Assembly (NCBI RefSeq): GCF_020539525.1
Contig: NZ_JACDXX010000005.1
Span: 1 to 64,000, forward strand
Source of the DNA: Pseudogemmobacter faecipullorum
GTDB taxonomy: Bacteria > Pseudomonadota > Alphaproteobacteria > Rhodobacterales > Rhodobacteraceae
Reading direction: 5' to 3'
Length of the DNA stretch: 64,000 nt
Below are positions 46,436 through 55,351 of the stretch, one piece after another. The translations under genes were made by a program, and so were the position numbers. Within the stretch, counting starts at the first letter, position 1; every line of letters starts with the position of its first letter. Under the pieces are notes generated by a model, which had not been told where the DNA came from, made no database searches, and worked only from the letters and a program-made list of their open reading frames with translations.

Positions 46436-47533
46436 TCACATCCCCTTTTCAGCTGGTTTCGGCGCCACCGGCAGCGAAAGCCGGAACACCGTGCGACCGG
46501 GGGCGGATTCGACGGTGATCCAGCCCTCATGATCGGCAATGATTTTTGACACCAGCGCCAGGCCAAGGCCGGTGCCGTTTTCGCGGCCCGAGACAAAGGG
46601 GTCGAAGACCTCGGCGGCAATATCGGGCGGCAGGCCAGGGCCATCATCGATCACCTCAATATTCAGCGGCAAAGCGGCCTGGCTGCCATCCTTGCGCCGG
46701 ATGCGCAGGCTGAGATCGTAAAAACTGCGCAAGCGGATCGTGCCGCCGCGCGGGCCCGCCGCCTCGGCGGCATTGCGGATCAGATTGAGAAAGACCTGCA
46801 TCAGCTGATCGGGATCGGCGAGGGTCGGCGGCAGCGAGGGGTCGAAATCCTCGATGATCCTCATCTGCGCGGCAAAGCCCACCAGGGCCGAGCGCCGCGC
46901 CCGGTCGAGCGCATCATGAATATTCACCGCGCGCCGCTCGGGCGGGCGCAGATTGCCGAACTGCTCGACCTGACCGAGCAGTTTCACAATACGCCGGGTT
47001 TCCTCGACGATCAGATCGGTCAGCTCGCGGTCTTCCGGGCTCAGCGACATCGACAAAAGCTGCGCCGCTCCCGAAATCCCGGCGAGCGGGTTCTTAATCT
47101 CATGCGCCAGCATCTCGGCCATGCCAATCGCCGATCTGGCGGCGTTTTTTGACACCCCGGCCCGGCCCAGCCGGTCGGCAATCTCGCGCGGGCTGAAGAT
47201 CAGCAGGATCACATCCGGCCGGTCATGCAGCGGCGCCAGATGCACCGCGCATTGCACCGGCGGGCGCTCGCCGCTGCTCACCTCAGCCTCATTGATCTTC
47301 ATCGGCGCCTGATTGGCCCGGGCGCGGCGGAAGGCCTCTTCCATCGGCGCCTTAATCGAGATCCGCCCGAGCAGCGGCTGGCCGGTCAGAGCGCGGCGCG
47401 AGGCATTGAGAAAGGTTTCAGCGGCCGGATTGACCTCAAGGATCAGCCCCTCGGGCGCAATCAGCAGCGCCGGCATGGGCAGCGAGGCCCAGATCACCCC
47501 GGGCACCGGCCAGGGAGAGGGCAAAAGGCTCAT
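46436..47533 (-). CDS. ntrB: Nitrogen-regulation histidine kinase/phosphatase NtrB
   Basis: 365 aa, soluble. N-terminal PAS domain (~10-110), then the phosphorylated His in EMLAHEIKNPLAGI (~145-158), and the HATPase boxes NLIRNAAEAAG, DDGPGLPP and GTGLGLALV. It phosphorylates or dephosphorylates NtrC according to PII signalling. Its ATG overlaps the dusB stop by 4 bp and it is followed 3 bp later by ntrC, so dusB-ntrB-ntrC is one translational unit, as in R. capsulatus nifR3-ntrB-ntrC. Confidence 0.96.
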   Translation of the reverse strand: MSLLPSPWPVPGVIWASLPMPALLIAPEGLILEVNPAAETFLNASRRALTGQPLLGRISIKAPMEEAFRRARANQAPMKINEAEVSSGERPPVQCAVHLAPLHDRPDVILLIFSPREIADRLGRAGVSKNAARSAIGMAEMLAHEIKNPLAGISGAAQLLSMSLSPEDRELTDLIVEETRRIVKLLGQVEQFGNLRPPERRAVNIHDALDRARRSALVGFAAQMRIIEDFDPSLPPTLADPDQLMQVFLNLIRNAAEAAGPRGGTIRLRSFYDLSLRIRRKDGSQAALPLNIEVIDDGPGLPPDIAAEVFDPFVSGRENGTGLGLALVSKIIADHEGWITVESAPGRTVFRLSLPVAPKPAEKGM

Positions 47534-48507
47534 GCGGCCTCTCCGGCGGCGTCAAAGGCCTCGGGCAGCAAGCGGATCACCTCGGCCGGATCCGGGCTGG
47601 TCAGGATCCGCTCGCGCGCTTTGCTCAGACCTGCCTCATCGAGATACCAGCCCAGATGCTTGCGCGCGCAGCGCAGCCCCAGCTCGCGGCCATAGAAAGA
47701 GAGCATCTCCTCATAATGGCCGATGATCATCTCCGCGCGGGCCTGGCCCTCGGGGATCCGGGGCGCGGGCGTGCCGTAAAGTTCATGCGCAATCTCGGCC
47801 AGACGCCAGGGGCGGCCCTGCGCGCCGCGCCCGATCATCACCCCATCGGCACCGCTTTCAGCCAGCGCCTGGCGGGCCGAGGCGGCATCAATAATATCGC
47901 CATTGGCAATCACCGGGATTTTAACCGCCTCTTTCACCGTCCGGATCGCGCCCCAGTCGGCATTGCCTTTATAGAACTGACAGCGGGTGCGGCCATGGAT
48001 CACCAGCATCTGCACGCCTGCGCCCTCGGCCCGGCGCGCCAGTTCGGGCGCGTTCAGCAGTTTATCATCCCAGCCGAGCCGGGTTTTCAGCGTGACCGGC
48101 ACCGAGACCGCCCGGACCACCGCCTCGATCAGCCCCAGCGCCAGATCGAGATCTTTCAGCAAGGCCGAGCCGCAAAGCCCGGTGGTCACCCGTTTCGAGG
48201 GGCAGCCCATATTGATATCGATGATCCGGGCCCCCTGCCCCTCGCACCATTTCGCAGCCTCGGCCATCGGCCCGGGCTCGCGCCCCGCCAGCTGCACCGA
48301 AGTGGCGGTCTCGTTAAAGCCAAGCTCGGCCCGGGCACGGGCTTCGGGGCGATTGGCCAGCACTTCCTCAGAGGCGATCATCTCCGAGACCACCAGCCCG
48401 GCGCCAAAGGATCCGACCAGCCGGCGGTTCGGCAGATCCGTGATCCCCGCCAGCGGTGCCAGCAGCACCGGAGGGGTAAGCGAGAGCGGTCCGAGTGGCA
48501 GCGACAA
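47530..48507 (-). CDS. dusB: tRNA-dihydrouridine synthase DusB (NifR3)
   Basis: 325 aa from a TTG start at 48507, preceded by AAGGA; this gives MSLPLGPLSLTPPVLLAP, the length and start of R. capsulatus NifR3. An upstream in-frame ATG at 48618 would add a 37-residue tail unlike the family. A flavoprotein reducing uridine in tRNA D loops. APLAGITDLPNR is the FMN-binding start, GCPSKRVTTGLCGSAL holds the catalytic Cys, and VIHGRTRCQFYKG plus MIGRGAQGRPW follow. First gene of the nitrogen-regulation operon. Confidence 0.93.
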   Translation of the reverse strand: MSLPLGPLSLTPPVLLAPLAGITDLPNRRLVGSFGAGLVVSEMIASEEVLANRPEARARAELGFNETATSVQLAGREPGPMAEAAKWCEGQGARIIDINMGCPSKRVTTGLCGSALLKDLDLALGLIEAVVRAVSVPVTLKTRLGWDDKLLNAPELARRAEGAGVQMLVIHGRTRCQFYKGNADWGAIRTVKEAVKIPVIANGDIIDAASARQALAESGADGVMIGRGAQGRPWRLAEIAHELYGTPAPRIPEGQARAEMIIGHYEEMLSFYGRELGLRCARKHLGWYLDEAGLSKARERILTSPDPAEVIRLLPEAFDAAGEAA

Positions 48508-48664
48508 TGGCCTGATCCTTGCACTTTGAACGAAAGATAGCCCCGCCTCCTGCCCGTTCAAAAGCACCAGGCGGCGATGGATGCCGGTCTCTCTGCCCTG
48601 AAAACAGGCAATGCACAATATTTAGGCTGATTTGCCCGGAAATGCGCCGGAAAACTGATGGCGC

Positions 48665-48724
48665 GCCACAGCCGCTGCCACAGCCGCTGTCACGGACTCT
48701 GCCACAGTCGCTGCCACAGCCTGC
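48665..48724. repeat. Five tandem copies of a 12-bp repeat
   Basis: Consecutive 12-mers GCCACAGCCGCT (twice, exact), GTCACGGACTCT, GCCACAGTCGCT and GCCACAGCCTGC. They lie in the ~290-bp divergent region between dusB and ispDF, where no gene is seen. A slipped-strand minisatellite or spaced binding half-sites are possible. Confidence 0.8.
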
Positions 48725-48800
48725 GGCAGCAGGTCGATTGTCAGCCTGCCCGCTCTGGCCTAGACAGACAGTAACCCTGCCCCGATGCCACACCGGACCG

Positions 48801-49970
48801 ATGCTTTTGCCCCAGACCATGCCCCCTTCTGCGCGGACCCTCGTGCTGATCACCGCTGCCGGACGGGGCAGCCGCGCCGGCGAGGGCCTGCCCAAGCAAT
48901 GGCGGATGCTGGCCGGAAAACCGGTGCTGGCCCATAGTGTCGCAGCCTTTGCCGGTCTGCCGCTGGTGGTGACCATCCATCCCGAGGACCGCGCCCGGGC
49001 CGAGGCCTGCCTGCCGGGCGTGACGCTGATCGAGGGCGGCGGCACCCGCGCCGAATCGGTGCGAAATGCGCTCGAGGCCATGCAAGACCAGGGCTATGAC
49101 CGGGTGCTCATCCACGACGGGGCGCGCCCGCTGGTTTCGCCCGCTCTGATTGCGCGGCTGATCGAAGCACTGGATCATGGCCCCGCCGCCGCCCCGGGCC
49201 TTGCGGTCACCGATGCACTCTGGCGCGGTGAGGCAGATCAGGTCGCCGGGCTGGCCCCGCGTGAGGGGCTCTACCGCGCCCAGACGCCCCAGGCCTTTCT
49301 TTTCGATGCCATCCTTGCCGCCCATCGCGCCGATCCTTCGGGCGAGGCGGCCGATGATGTCGCGCTTGCCCGTGCCGCCGGCCTCGCGGTCACAATCACC
49401 GAGGGTGAGGAAGATAATCTCAAACTGACCTGGCCTGGCGATTTCGCCCGGGCCGAGGCCATTCTTGCACGCCGTAAAGGAGCTGAAGCCATGGATATCC
49501 GCATGGGCAATGGCTATGACGTTCACGCTTTCACCGAAGGCAATCAGCTCTGGCTCTGTGGCATCTCTGTGCCGCATGACAAGGGCCTGCTTGGCCATTC
49601 TGACGCCGATGTCGGCATGCATGCTCTGACCGATGCGATCTATGGCGCGCTGGCCGAGGGCGATATCGGCCGGCATTTCCCGCCGTCAGATCCGCAATGG
49701 AAGGGCGCGGCCAGCGATATTTTCCTTGATCATGCGGTAAAGCTCGCGGCCTCGCGCGGCTATACGATTGGCAATTGCGATGTGACCCTGGTCTGCGAGC
49801 GGCCGAAAATCGGCCCCCATGCGGCGGCGATGCAGGCGCGCCTGGCCGAAATCATCGGCTGCGAGCCGGGCCGGGTCAGCGTGAAGGCCACCACTTCGGA
49901 ACGGCTCGGCTTTACCGGCCGCGAAGAGGGCATCGCCTCGATCGCCACCGTGGTGCTGGTGCAGAAATGA
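48801..49970 (+). CDS. ispDF: Bifunctional IspDF (MEP pathway)
   Basis: 389 aa from ATG 48801; ATG 48819 is an equally plausible start as neither has a strong Shine-Dalgarno. It fuses 2-C-methyl-D-erythritol 4-phosphate cytidylyltransferase (IspD, ~1-230: [26 protein letters not shown]) with MEcPP synthase (IspF, ~232-389: GNGYDVHAF metal ligands, [30 protein letters not shown]). The fusion is common in alphaproteobacteria. It makes isoprenoid precursors for quinones, carotenoids and undecaprenol. Its stop overlaps pgpA by 4 bp. Confidence 0.95.
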   Translation: MLLPQTMPPSARTLVLITAAGRGSRAGEGLPKQWRMLAGKPVLAHSVAAFAGLPLVVTIHPEDRARAEACLPGVTLIEGGGTRAESVRNALEAMQDQGYDRVLIHDGARPLVSPALIARLIEALDHGPAAAPGLAVTDALWRGEADQVAGLAPREGLYRAQTPQAFLFDAILAAHRADPSGEAADDVALARAAGLAVTITEGEEDNLKLTWPGDFARAEAILARRKGAEAMDIRMGNGYDVHAFTEGNQLWLCGISVPHDKGLLGHSDADVGMHALTDAIYGALAEGDIGRHFPPSDPQWKGAASDIFLDHAVKLAASRGYTIGNCDVTLVCERPKIGPHAAAMQARLAEIIGCEPGRVSVKATTSERLGFTGREEGIASIATVVLVQK

Positions 49971-50479
49971 TCGCGCGCCTGATCGCGACTTTCGGCTATA
50001 TCGGCCATCTGCGCCCGGCTTCGGGCACCTGGGCCTCGCTGGCGGCGGTGCTGATCGGCCTTGCGGTGTTTCAGACCGGCCATGGCTGGCTGATCCCGGT
50101 GATGGCGCTGCTCGCCACGCTGACCGGCTTCTGGGCCGTGCCGCTTTACCTTGGCGCCGACCGCAGCGCCGATCCCTCGGAAGTGGTGATCGATGAGGTG
50201 GCGGGGCAATGGATCGCGATGAGCTTCACCGCCATTCCGCTGTGGAACCACGGCCTTGAGATGGGGCTGATCTCGGGCGCCTGGCCGGGCTGGGTCGCGC
50301 CTTTTCTGCTGTTCCGGCTTTACGATATTACCAAACCCGGGCTTGTCGGATGGGCTGACCGCCGTCATGATCCGGTCGGGGTGATGCTTGATGACATTAT
50401 CGCCGGGATCTTTGCCGGGCTGACCGCAATGGTGCTGGCCGGTCTTTATCACGGAGTGCTGCAACCATGGCTGAGCTGA
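49967..50479 (+). CDS. pgpA: Phosphatidylglycerophosphatase A
   Basis: 170 aa from ATG 49967 (overlapping the ispDF stop). A membrane phosphatase that removes phosphate from phosphatidylglycerol phosphate. Family motifs: [19 protein letters not shown] (~8-26), [14 protein letters not shown] (~68-81) with the catalytic acidic residues, [15 protein letters not shown] (~116-130) and [14 protein letters not shown]. Three to four hydrophobic helices. It is part of an ispDF-pgpA-cinA unit, with the next start 13 bp inside its 3' end. Confidence 0.94.
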   Translation: MIARLIATFGYIGHLRPASGTWASLAAVLIGLAVFQTGHGWLIPVMALLATLTGFWAVPLYLGADRSADPSEVVIDEVAGQWIAMSFTAIPLWNHGLEMGLISGAWPGWVAPFLLFRLYDITKPGLVGWADRRHDPVGVMLDDIIAGIFAGLTAMVLAGLYHGVLQPWLS

Positions 50480-50949
50480 CGCTTGCCACTGCGGTTTTGC
50501 GCGCCGCCCGCGAGGCGGGGCTGATGATCACCACCGCCGAAAGCTGCACCGGCGGCATGATCGCCGCCGCGCTGACCGATGTGCCGGGCTCATCCGATGT
50601 GGTTGATTGCGGTTTCGTCACCTATTCCAACGCGGCCAAGCAAAGCATGCTGGGCGTGCAGGAGGCCACTTTGGCCAGCTATGGCGCGGTGAGTGAGCAG
50701 GTCGCACGCGAAATGGCCGAAGGCGCACTGGCGCATTCGCGCGCCGCGCTGGCGGTCTCGACCACCGGCATTGCCGGGCCGGGCGGATCCGAATTCAAAC
50801 CTGAGGGCCGGGTCTGTTTTGCGCTGGCCCGCCAGGGTCAGAGCACCCGGACCGAGACCATGGATTTCGGCGCACCGGGCCGCGATGAGGTGCGGATAAG
50901 GGCGCGCAATCACGCGCTGAGCCTGCTGTTGCGCGCCGCCGGAGGGTAA
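50467..50949 (+). CDS. CinA-family nicotinamide-nucleotide amidohydrolase (PncC)
   Basis: 160 aa, the stand-alone CinA C-terminal domain. It hydrolyses nicotinamide mononucleotide to nicotinate mononucleotide in pyridine-nucleotide salvage. The family core is TTAESCTGGMIAAALTD (~22-38) with the catalytic Ser, VTYSNAAKQSMLGV (~51-64) and STTGIAGPGG (~97-106). It overlaps pgpA by 13 bp and converges with the Coq10-type gene 36 bp away. Confidence 0.9.
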   Translation: MAELTLATAVLRAAREAGLMITTAESCTGGMIAAALTDVPGSSDVVDCGFVTYSNAAKQSMLGVQEATLASYGAVSEQVAREMAEGALAHSRAALAVSTTGIAGPGGSEFKPEGRVCFALARQGQSTRTETMDFGAPGRDEVRIRARNHALSLLLRAAGG

Positions 50950-50985
50950 GCCCCGGCCCCGGCCCTGCCACCGCGCAGCAGGCCC

Positions 50986-51450
50986 TCAGCGCGGGCCGTA
51001 AAGATCGGCGGCGCGGCGCTCAAAAGCGCGCACGATGCGCTGCATCGCCTCATTGAACACCAGGCCGATCACGCCTTGCAAAATGGCATTGCGAAACTCA
51101 AAATCGACAAAGAACTCGATCTCGCTGCCCCCCTCGGAATGATCACGAAACGCCCAGGTCGAGCGCATATAGCGAAACGGCCCGTCGAGATATTCGGTCA
51201 GGATCTTGCCCTCGCCTGGCAAAAGCGTGACCCGGCTGCCAAAGCGCTCGCGGAACACTTTGAAGGAAATCACCAGATCCGCCTCCATCACCTCATCACC
51301 GGGGCCGCCATTTTCCACCGGCCTGCGCGAGCGGATCCGTGCAGCCGCATTCCAGGGCAGGAATTTCGGATAGCTTTCGACATCGGCCACCAGATCATAG
51401 ATCTCTTTGGCAGAGTAAGGCAGGCGGCGTGTTTCTTGATGTTTTGGCAT
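50986..51450 (-). CDS. Coq10/RatA-type START-domain protein
   Basis: 154 aa. The start PYSAKEIYDLVADVESYPKF (split: ~11-30) and FLPWNAAARI are the signature of the Coq10/RatA polyketide-cyclase-like family. GGSEIEFFVDFEFRNA and the final helix QRIVRAFERRA close the lipid-binding pocket. Coq10 proteins bind ubiquinone and aid its delivery; E. coli RatA was described as a ribosome-association toxin. In this alphaproteobacterial setting, near lipA and an isoprenoid gene, the quinone role is preferred. Confidence 0.85.
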   Translation of the reverse strand: MPKHQETRRLPYSAKEIYDLVADVESYPKFLPWNAAARIRSRRPVENGGPGDEVMEADLVISFKVFRERFGSRVTLLPGEGKILTEYLDGPFRYMRSTWAFRDHSEGGSEIEFFVDFEFRNAILQGVIGLVFNEAMQRIVRAFERRAADLYGPR

Positions 51451-51628
51451 GATCTGCTGGCTATAGGGCTTTCCTCATGTCGCGCGGGCAGCGCATAAAT
51501 TCAACCCCTTGCGCAGCCGCCAGCGCCGCTTCGCCGCAGCTATGCGCTGCAGTTTCCGCTTTGCAATCGGGCCAAGGCGGTCCAGAACAGGCGCCTGATC
51601 CCCTCAAGCCGGCGAGAGCAAGCCCGTT

Positions 51629-52180
51629 ATGACCCAAAGACCCTATGTCATTGATCAGATGATCAGCGCCAAACGGATTGCCGCCCGGATCGAGGCCCTT
51701 GCCGCCGAGATCACCCGGGAATTCCAGGGCACCGACAAGCTGGTGGTGGTCGGGCTGCTGCGCGGCTCTTTCGTGTTTATCGCCGATCTGGTGCGCGAGA
51801 TTGACCTGCCGGTTGAGGTCGATTTCCTCGAAGCCTCCTCATACGGCAATGAGATGAATTCCTCGCGTGAGGTGCGGATCCTGAAAGATCTGCGCGGCGA
51901 GATTGCCGGGCGCGATGTGCTGGTGGTCGAGGATATTATTGATACCGGCTTCACCCTCAGCCATGTGAAAAACCTGCTGCTGTCGCGAGGCCCGGCGCGG
52001 ATGAAGATCTGCGCTTTGCTCGATAAGCCCTCGCGCCGCGAGGTCGAGATGAAGGCCGATCTGACCGGCTTTGAGATCCCCGATGAATTTGTCGTCGGCT
52101 ATGGCATCGATTACGCGCAGCGCAACCGCAACCTGCCCTATATTGGCAAGGTGCGCTTTACCGATGAGGCCGGGGCCTGA
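51629..52180 (+). CDS. hpt: Hypoxanthine phosphoribosyltransferase
   Basis: 183 aa. Purine salvage enzyme converting hypoxanthine (or guanine) and PRPP to IMP (GMP). The PRPP-binding motif is [16 protein letters not shown] (~108-123). [14 protein letters not shown] (~44-57), [10 protein letters not shown], and the base-contact region [20 protein letters not shown] (~150-169) are all typical of bacterial Hpt. It stands alone; 178 bp upstream and 258 bp downstream contain no other recognised gene. Confidence 0.94.
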   Translation: MTQRPYVIDQMISAKRIAARIEALAAEITREFQGTDKLVVVGLLRGSFVFIADLVREIDLPVEVDFLEASSYGNEMNSSREVRILKDLRGEIAGRDVLVVEDIIDTGFTLSHVKNLLLSRGPARMKICALLDKPSRREVEMKADLTGFEIPDEFVVGYGIDYAQRNRNLPYIGKVRFTDEAGA

Positions 52181-52438
52181 TCGCGATGATCTGGCTGAGT
52201 TCCCGGATCTGACCGGCGGCCACCGCACCACAGCAAACCGCTGGCAGCACCGCCCCGGGGCTGTGATGCCGGCTGAGGTCCGGCCTCGCCTCCGGGGCCT
52301 GACAGGCCGGTGGCAGAGCCGGCCCGTGGCACCATAGCAACACTCATCCTGTGGCTGATTCAACGCGTATTATTACCCCAAATTGAACACATTTCAGGTT
52401 TCTGAGATTTGTTGCAAATAATACAAGTGACTGAGACT

Positions 52439-53404
52439 ATGATGAAACTTCTGCCTGTTCTGACCCTTGCAACCCTGGCCCCGCTGGCCGCAGCAGCCGA
52501 AGGGATCGCCCTAGGCCCGGATCTGACCCTGACGGGCGACCTCGCGCTGCAGCATACCGATGACAGCTGGGAAAAAATCACCGATTTCACCGCAGATCTG
52601 CGCTTCTCCTGGCGTCCCGCCACCGATACCGCACTCAGCTTCGGTCTTGAGGGCGGCATCGAATCCTTCGTCGCGCTGAGCTAGGACTGGGGCGATCACA
52701 GCCTCTGGCTGGCGGCGGTTGTGGGCTTTGACGGCTTTGATCTGCGCCTCGGCGCGCCGCGTCCGGTCAGCGACACCATGGCCCTGCTGCCCGACTTCGG
52801 CATGTATCGCCATGATGGCAAAAATCTCAATCAATATGAGCGTTCGACCGTGGTCTATCGGGCCGGTCGTGCCGATCAGGCCCGCGCCGGGCTCTCGCTG
52901 CAAAGCAGTGGTGACTCGCCCTTTGCCTGGGGCCTGTCGCTGCATGATGCGGGCCGCTATGTCTATGATGGCAAGGAATCGGCCTATAGTCTCGAGGCCG
53001 TAGGCCAGTACAGCATCGGCAATTTCACCCTGAGCGCGCAGTTCGTGCAGCTCGAGACCGATGGCAATGAGGCCGGTTTTTCCTATGAGACCTCGGGCCT
53101 CTCGACCGTGCTCGGGCTGCGCTATGCGGCAGATGGCCTGGTTCTGGGTCTGACCCGGGGCGATGTCGATACCGGCGCAGAAGAAGTTGAATTCACCCGC
53201 CTGCATGCCGGCTATGAGTTTGGCTTCGGTCTTGGCCTGCGCGGCGATTTCATGCGCTTTGAGGACAGCAGCGGCTATGGCGATCAGGACATCTGGTCGC
53301 TGGGCGCGGTCTACAGCCTGGACAATGGCGTCTATTTCGAAGCGGGCACCGGAAAATGGCTCGATGACAAGCGCACCAGCCTGACCATCGGCTACCGCTT
53401 CTGA
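52439..53404 (+). pseudogene. Outer-membrane beta-barrel (porin-like) gene interrupted by an in-frame amber codon
   Basis: An ATG pair at 52439/52442 opens a signal peptide (MKLLPVLTLATLAPLAAAA) and mature barrel sequence. TAG at 52682-52684 interrupts it after residue ~81. The same frame then stays open for 240 codons and resumes barrel-like sequence at once (DWGDHSLWLAAVVGF) through to a C-terminal aromatic end LTIGYRF, the beta-barrel assembly signal. Alternating polar/aromatic strands fill both halves. It is a single-base nonsense mutation (for example from TAC/TAT, CAG or TGG), readthrough, or a sequencing error. GTG 52721 could start the rest but would lack a signal. Confidence 0.8.
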
Positions 53405-53420
53405 AACCGGACAAACAGGA

Positions 53421-53444
53421 AAGGGCGCCCGCGGGCGCCCTTTT
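53421..53444. terminator. Terminator between the porin-like gene and lipA
   Basis: AAGGGCGCCC-GC-GGGCGCCCTT followed by TT on the plus strand. The minus-strand reading is followed by TCC, so it mainly serves the plus strand. Confidence 0.85.
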
Positions 53445-53490
53445 GCAATCCTGTCGCTGAGGGCTGGCTCAGACCTGAATCAGACCTGGC

Positions 53491-54441
53491 TCAGTTCTGG
53501 CCGAGCCGCGCCAGCCGCGCCTCGCGCAGACGGGCGAAATCATCTCCGGCGTGATAGGAGGAACGGGTCAGCGGCGTGGCCGAAACCATCAGGAAGCCTT
53601 TGTTCCAGGCGGCTTTTTCATAGGAGGCGAATTCTTCCGGCGTGACGAATTTTGCCACGCGGTGATGTTTCGGCGTCGGCTGCAGATACTGACCGACGGT
53701 GAGAAAATCGATATCGGCCGAGCGCATGTCATCCATGACCTGCAGCACCAGATGCCGCTCTTCGCCAAGACCAACCATGATTCCCGATTTGGTGAACATC
53801 GCCGGATCCAGCTCTTTCACCCGCTGCAACAGACGCAGCGAGTGGAAATAGCGCGCACCGGGGCGCACCTCATGATAGAGGCCAGGCACGGTTTCAAGAT
53901 TGTGATTGAACACATCGGGCCGTGCCTCAACCACCTTTTCCAGCGCCGAAGGCGGGCATTTCAGGAAATCGGGGGTCAGGATCTCAATCGTCGTGCCGGG
54001 CGAGCGGTGGCGGATGGCGCGGATGGTCTGGGCGAAATGCTCAGCCCCGCCATCTTCCAGATCGTCGCGGTCGACACTGGTGACCACCACATGGTTCAGC
54101 CCGAGCTTCTGCACGGCATGGGCCACCCGGCCCGGCTCAAAAGCGTCGAGATTTTGCGGCTTGCCTGTGGCGACATTGCAGAAGGTGCAGCCACGGGTGC
54201 AGATCTCGCCCATGATCATCATCGTGGCATGGCCCTGCGACCAGCATTCGCCGACATTGGGGCAACCGGCTTCCTCACAGACCGTGACGAGGCGGTTTTC
54301 CTTCATAATATCGCGGGTGCGGCGATAGCCTTCCGAGGTCGGGGCCTTCACCCGGATCCAGGAGGGTTTTTTCGGCTGCTCCTGATCGGGGCGATGCGCC
54401 TTTTCCGGGTGCCTCTGATCGGGGATCTTCAGATCGCGCAT
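53491..54441 (-). CDS. lipA: Lipoyl synthase LipA
   Basis: 316 aa from ATG 54441 ([14 protein letters not shown]), with AGGCGAGG upstream; an upstream in-frame start at 54510 is not supported. A radical-SAM enzyme that inserts two sulfurs into octanoyl chains on pyruvate and 2-oxoglutarate dehydrogenases. The auxiliary 4Fe-4S cluster is bound by C55, C60, C66 ([12 protein letters not shown]), and the radical-SAM cluster by C81, C85, C88 (CTRGCTFC). RSSYHAGD near the end is the conserved RSSYHA. Depends on the SUF pathway encoded in the same window. Confidence 0.97.
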   Translation of the reverse strand: MRDLKIPDQRHPEKAHRPDQEQPKKPSWIRVKAPTSEGYRRTRDIMKENRLVTVCEEAGCPNVGECWSQGHATMMIMGEICTRGCTFCNVATGKPQNLDAFEPGRVAHAVQKLGLNHVVVTSVDRDDLEDGGAEHFAQTIRAIRHRSPGTTIEILTPDFLKCPPSALEKVVEARPDVFNHNLETVPGLYHEVRPGARYFHSLRLLQRVKELDPAMFTKSGIMVGLGEERHLVLQVMDDMRSADIDFLTVGQYLQPTPKHHRVAKFVTPEEFASYEKAAWNKGFLMVSATPLTRSSYHAGDDFARLREARLARLGQN

Positions 54442-54581
54442 GAGCCTCGCCTCGTAAATTCCCACTGACAGGACAGGGGTTTCTATGACATAGTGCTTTC
54501 CTGCCTCCAAGGCAACTTTGTGCAGTAAACGTATTCCGGCAGGTCATCAGGCAAGTGACTCTGCATGTTTCAGGAGGGACG

Positions 54582-55280
54582 ATGTCCAAAAAATGCATGG
54601 CCGAGGTCATCGGCACATTCATTCTTGTCTTCTTTGGCTGCGGTGCAGCGGTGATCGCGGGTGCAGATGGCACCACCGGCATCGGGCTGACCGGTATTTC
54701 TTTCGCCTTTGGCCTTTCCATCATTGCTGCCGCCTATGGCATTGGCGCAATCTCCGGGGCGCATCTTAACCCTGCGGTCAGTCTGGGGGCATTGCTCGCC
54801 GGGCGTCTGCCGGCGGGTGAATTTGCTGCTTATGTCATCGCTCAGCTGACCGGAGCAGTGCTGGCCTGCCTCGTGCTCTGGCTGATCCTCTCGGGCCAGC
54901 AGGGCTATAGCGGGCTCGGCGCCTATGCGCTTGGCGCCAATGGCTATGGCCCGGCCTATCTCGGGGGTTATAATCTTACCTCGGCGCTGGTGTTTGAATT
55001 TGTGATGACCTTTCTCTTCGTCACGGTGATTCTCGGCGTTACCCAGTCCGGCGCACCGGTCGGGTTTGCCGGGCTGGCCATTGGCCTGACCCTCGCGGGG
55101 ATCCATCTGGTCGGGATTAAGGTAACCGGTGTTTCGGTGAATCCGGCCCGCTCTTTCGGACCCGCGCTCTTTGCCGGAGGCGCAGCGCTGAGCCAGCTCT
55201 GGGTGTTTATCCTCGCGCCTCTGGCCGGGGGGGCGCTGGCCGGGATTTTGCATGCCGCAGGGATCACCCGCGCCGAATAA
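54582..55280 (+). CDS. aqpZ: Aquaporin Z
   Basis: 232 aa from ATG 54582 with AGGAGGGACG upstream. A six-helix water channel of the inner membrane. The two NPA boxes are GAHLNPAVS (~62-70) and GVSVNPARS (~182-190). Selectivity residues fit water-specific AqpZ: Phe in the TM2 region (ISFAFGLS), His in GIHLVG, Thr in VTGVSV and Arg after the second NPA. It is divergent from lipA with 140 bp between, and followed by a hairpin terminator. Confidence 0.95.
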   Translation: MSKKCMAEVIGTFILVFFGCGAAVIAGADGTTGIGLTGISFAFGLSIIAAAYGIGAISGAHLNPAVSLGALLAGRLPAGEFAAYVIAQLTGAVLACLVLWLILSGQQGYSGLGAYALGANGYGPAYLGGYNLTSALVFEFVMTFLFVTVILGVTQSGAPVGFAGLAIGLTLAGIHLVGIKVTGVSVNPARSFGPALFAGGAALSQLWVFILAPLAGGALAGILHAAGITRAE

Positions 55281-55311
55281 TCCCGGGCTGAACAGCCAGG
55301 AAACAAGCATG

Positions 55312-55338
55312 AGGGCCGCCCCCCAGGGGTGGCCCTTT
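55312..55338 (+). terminator. Terminator of aqpZ
   Basis: AGGGCCGCCCC / GGGGTGGCCCT with a CCA loop and one G-U pair, followed by TT. It lies 31 bp after the stop, between convergent genes. Confidence 0.7.
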
Positions 55339-55351
55339 GCCATAACGGGAT

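Noticed and set aside
52682-52684. Amber codon in the porin-like gene as a pyrrolysine codon, given an MttB-family gene in the same window
   Set aside because: The MttB homologue has no in-frame TAG, no pylT-like tRNA or pyl genes are visible, and pyrrolysine is not expected in an outer-membrane barrel.
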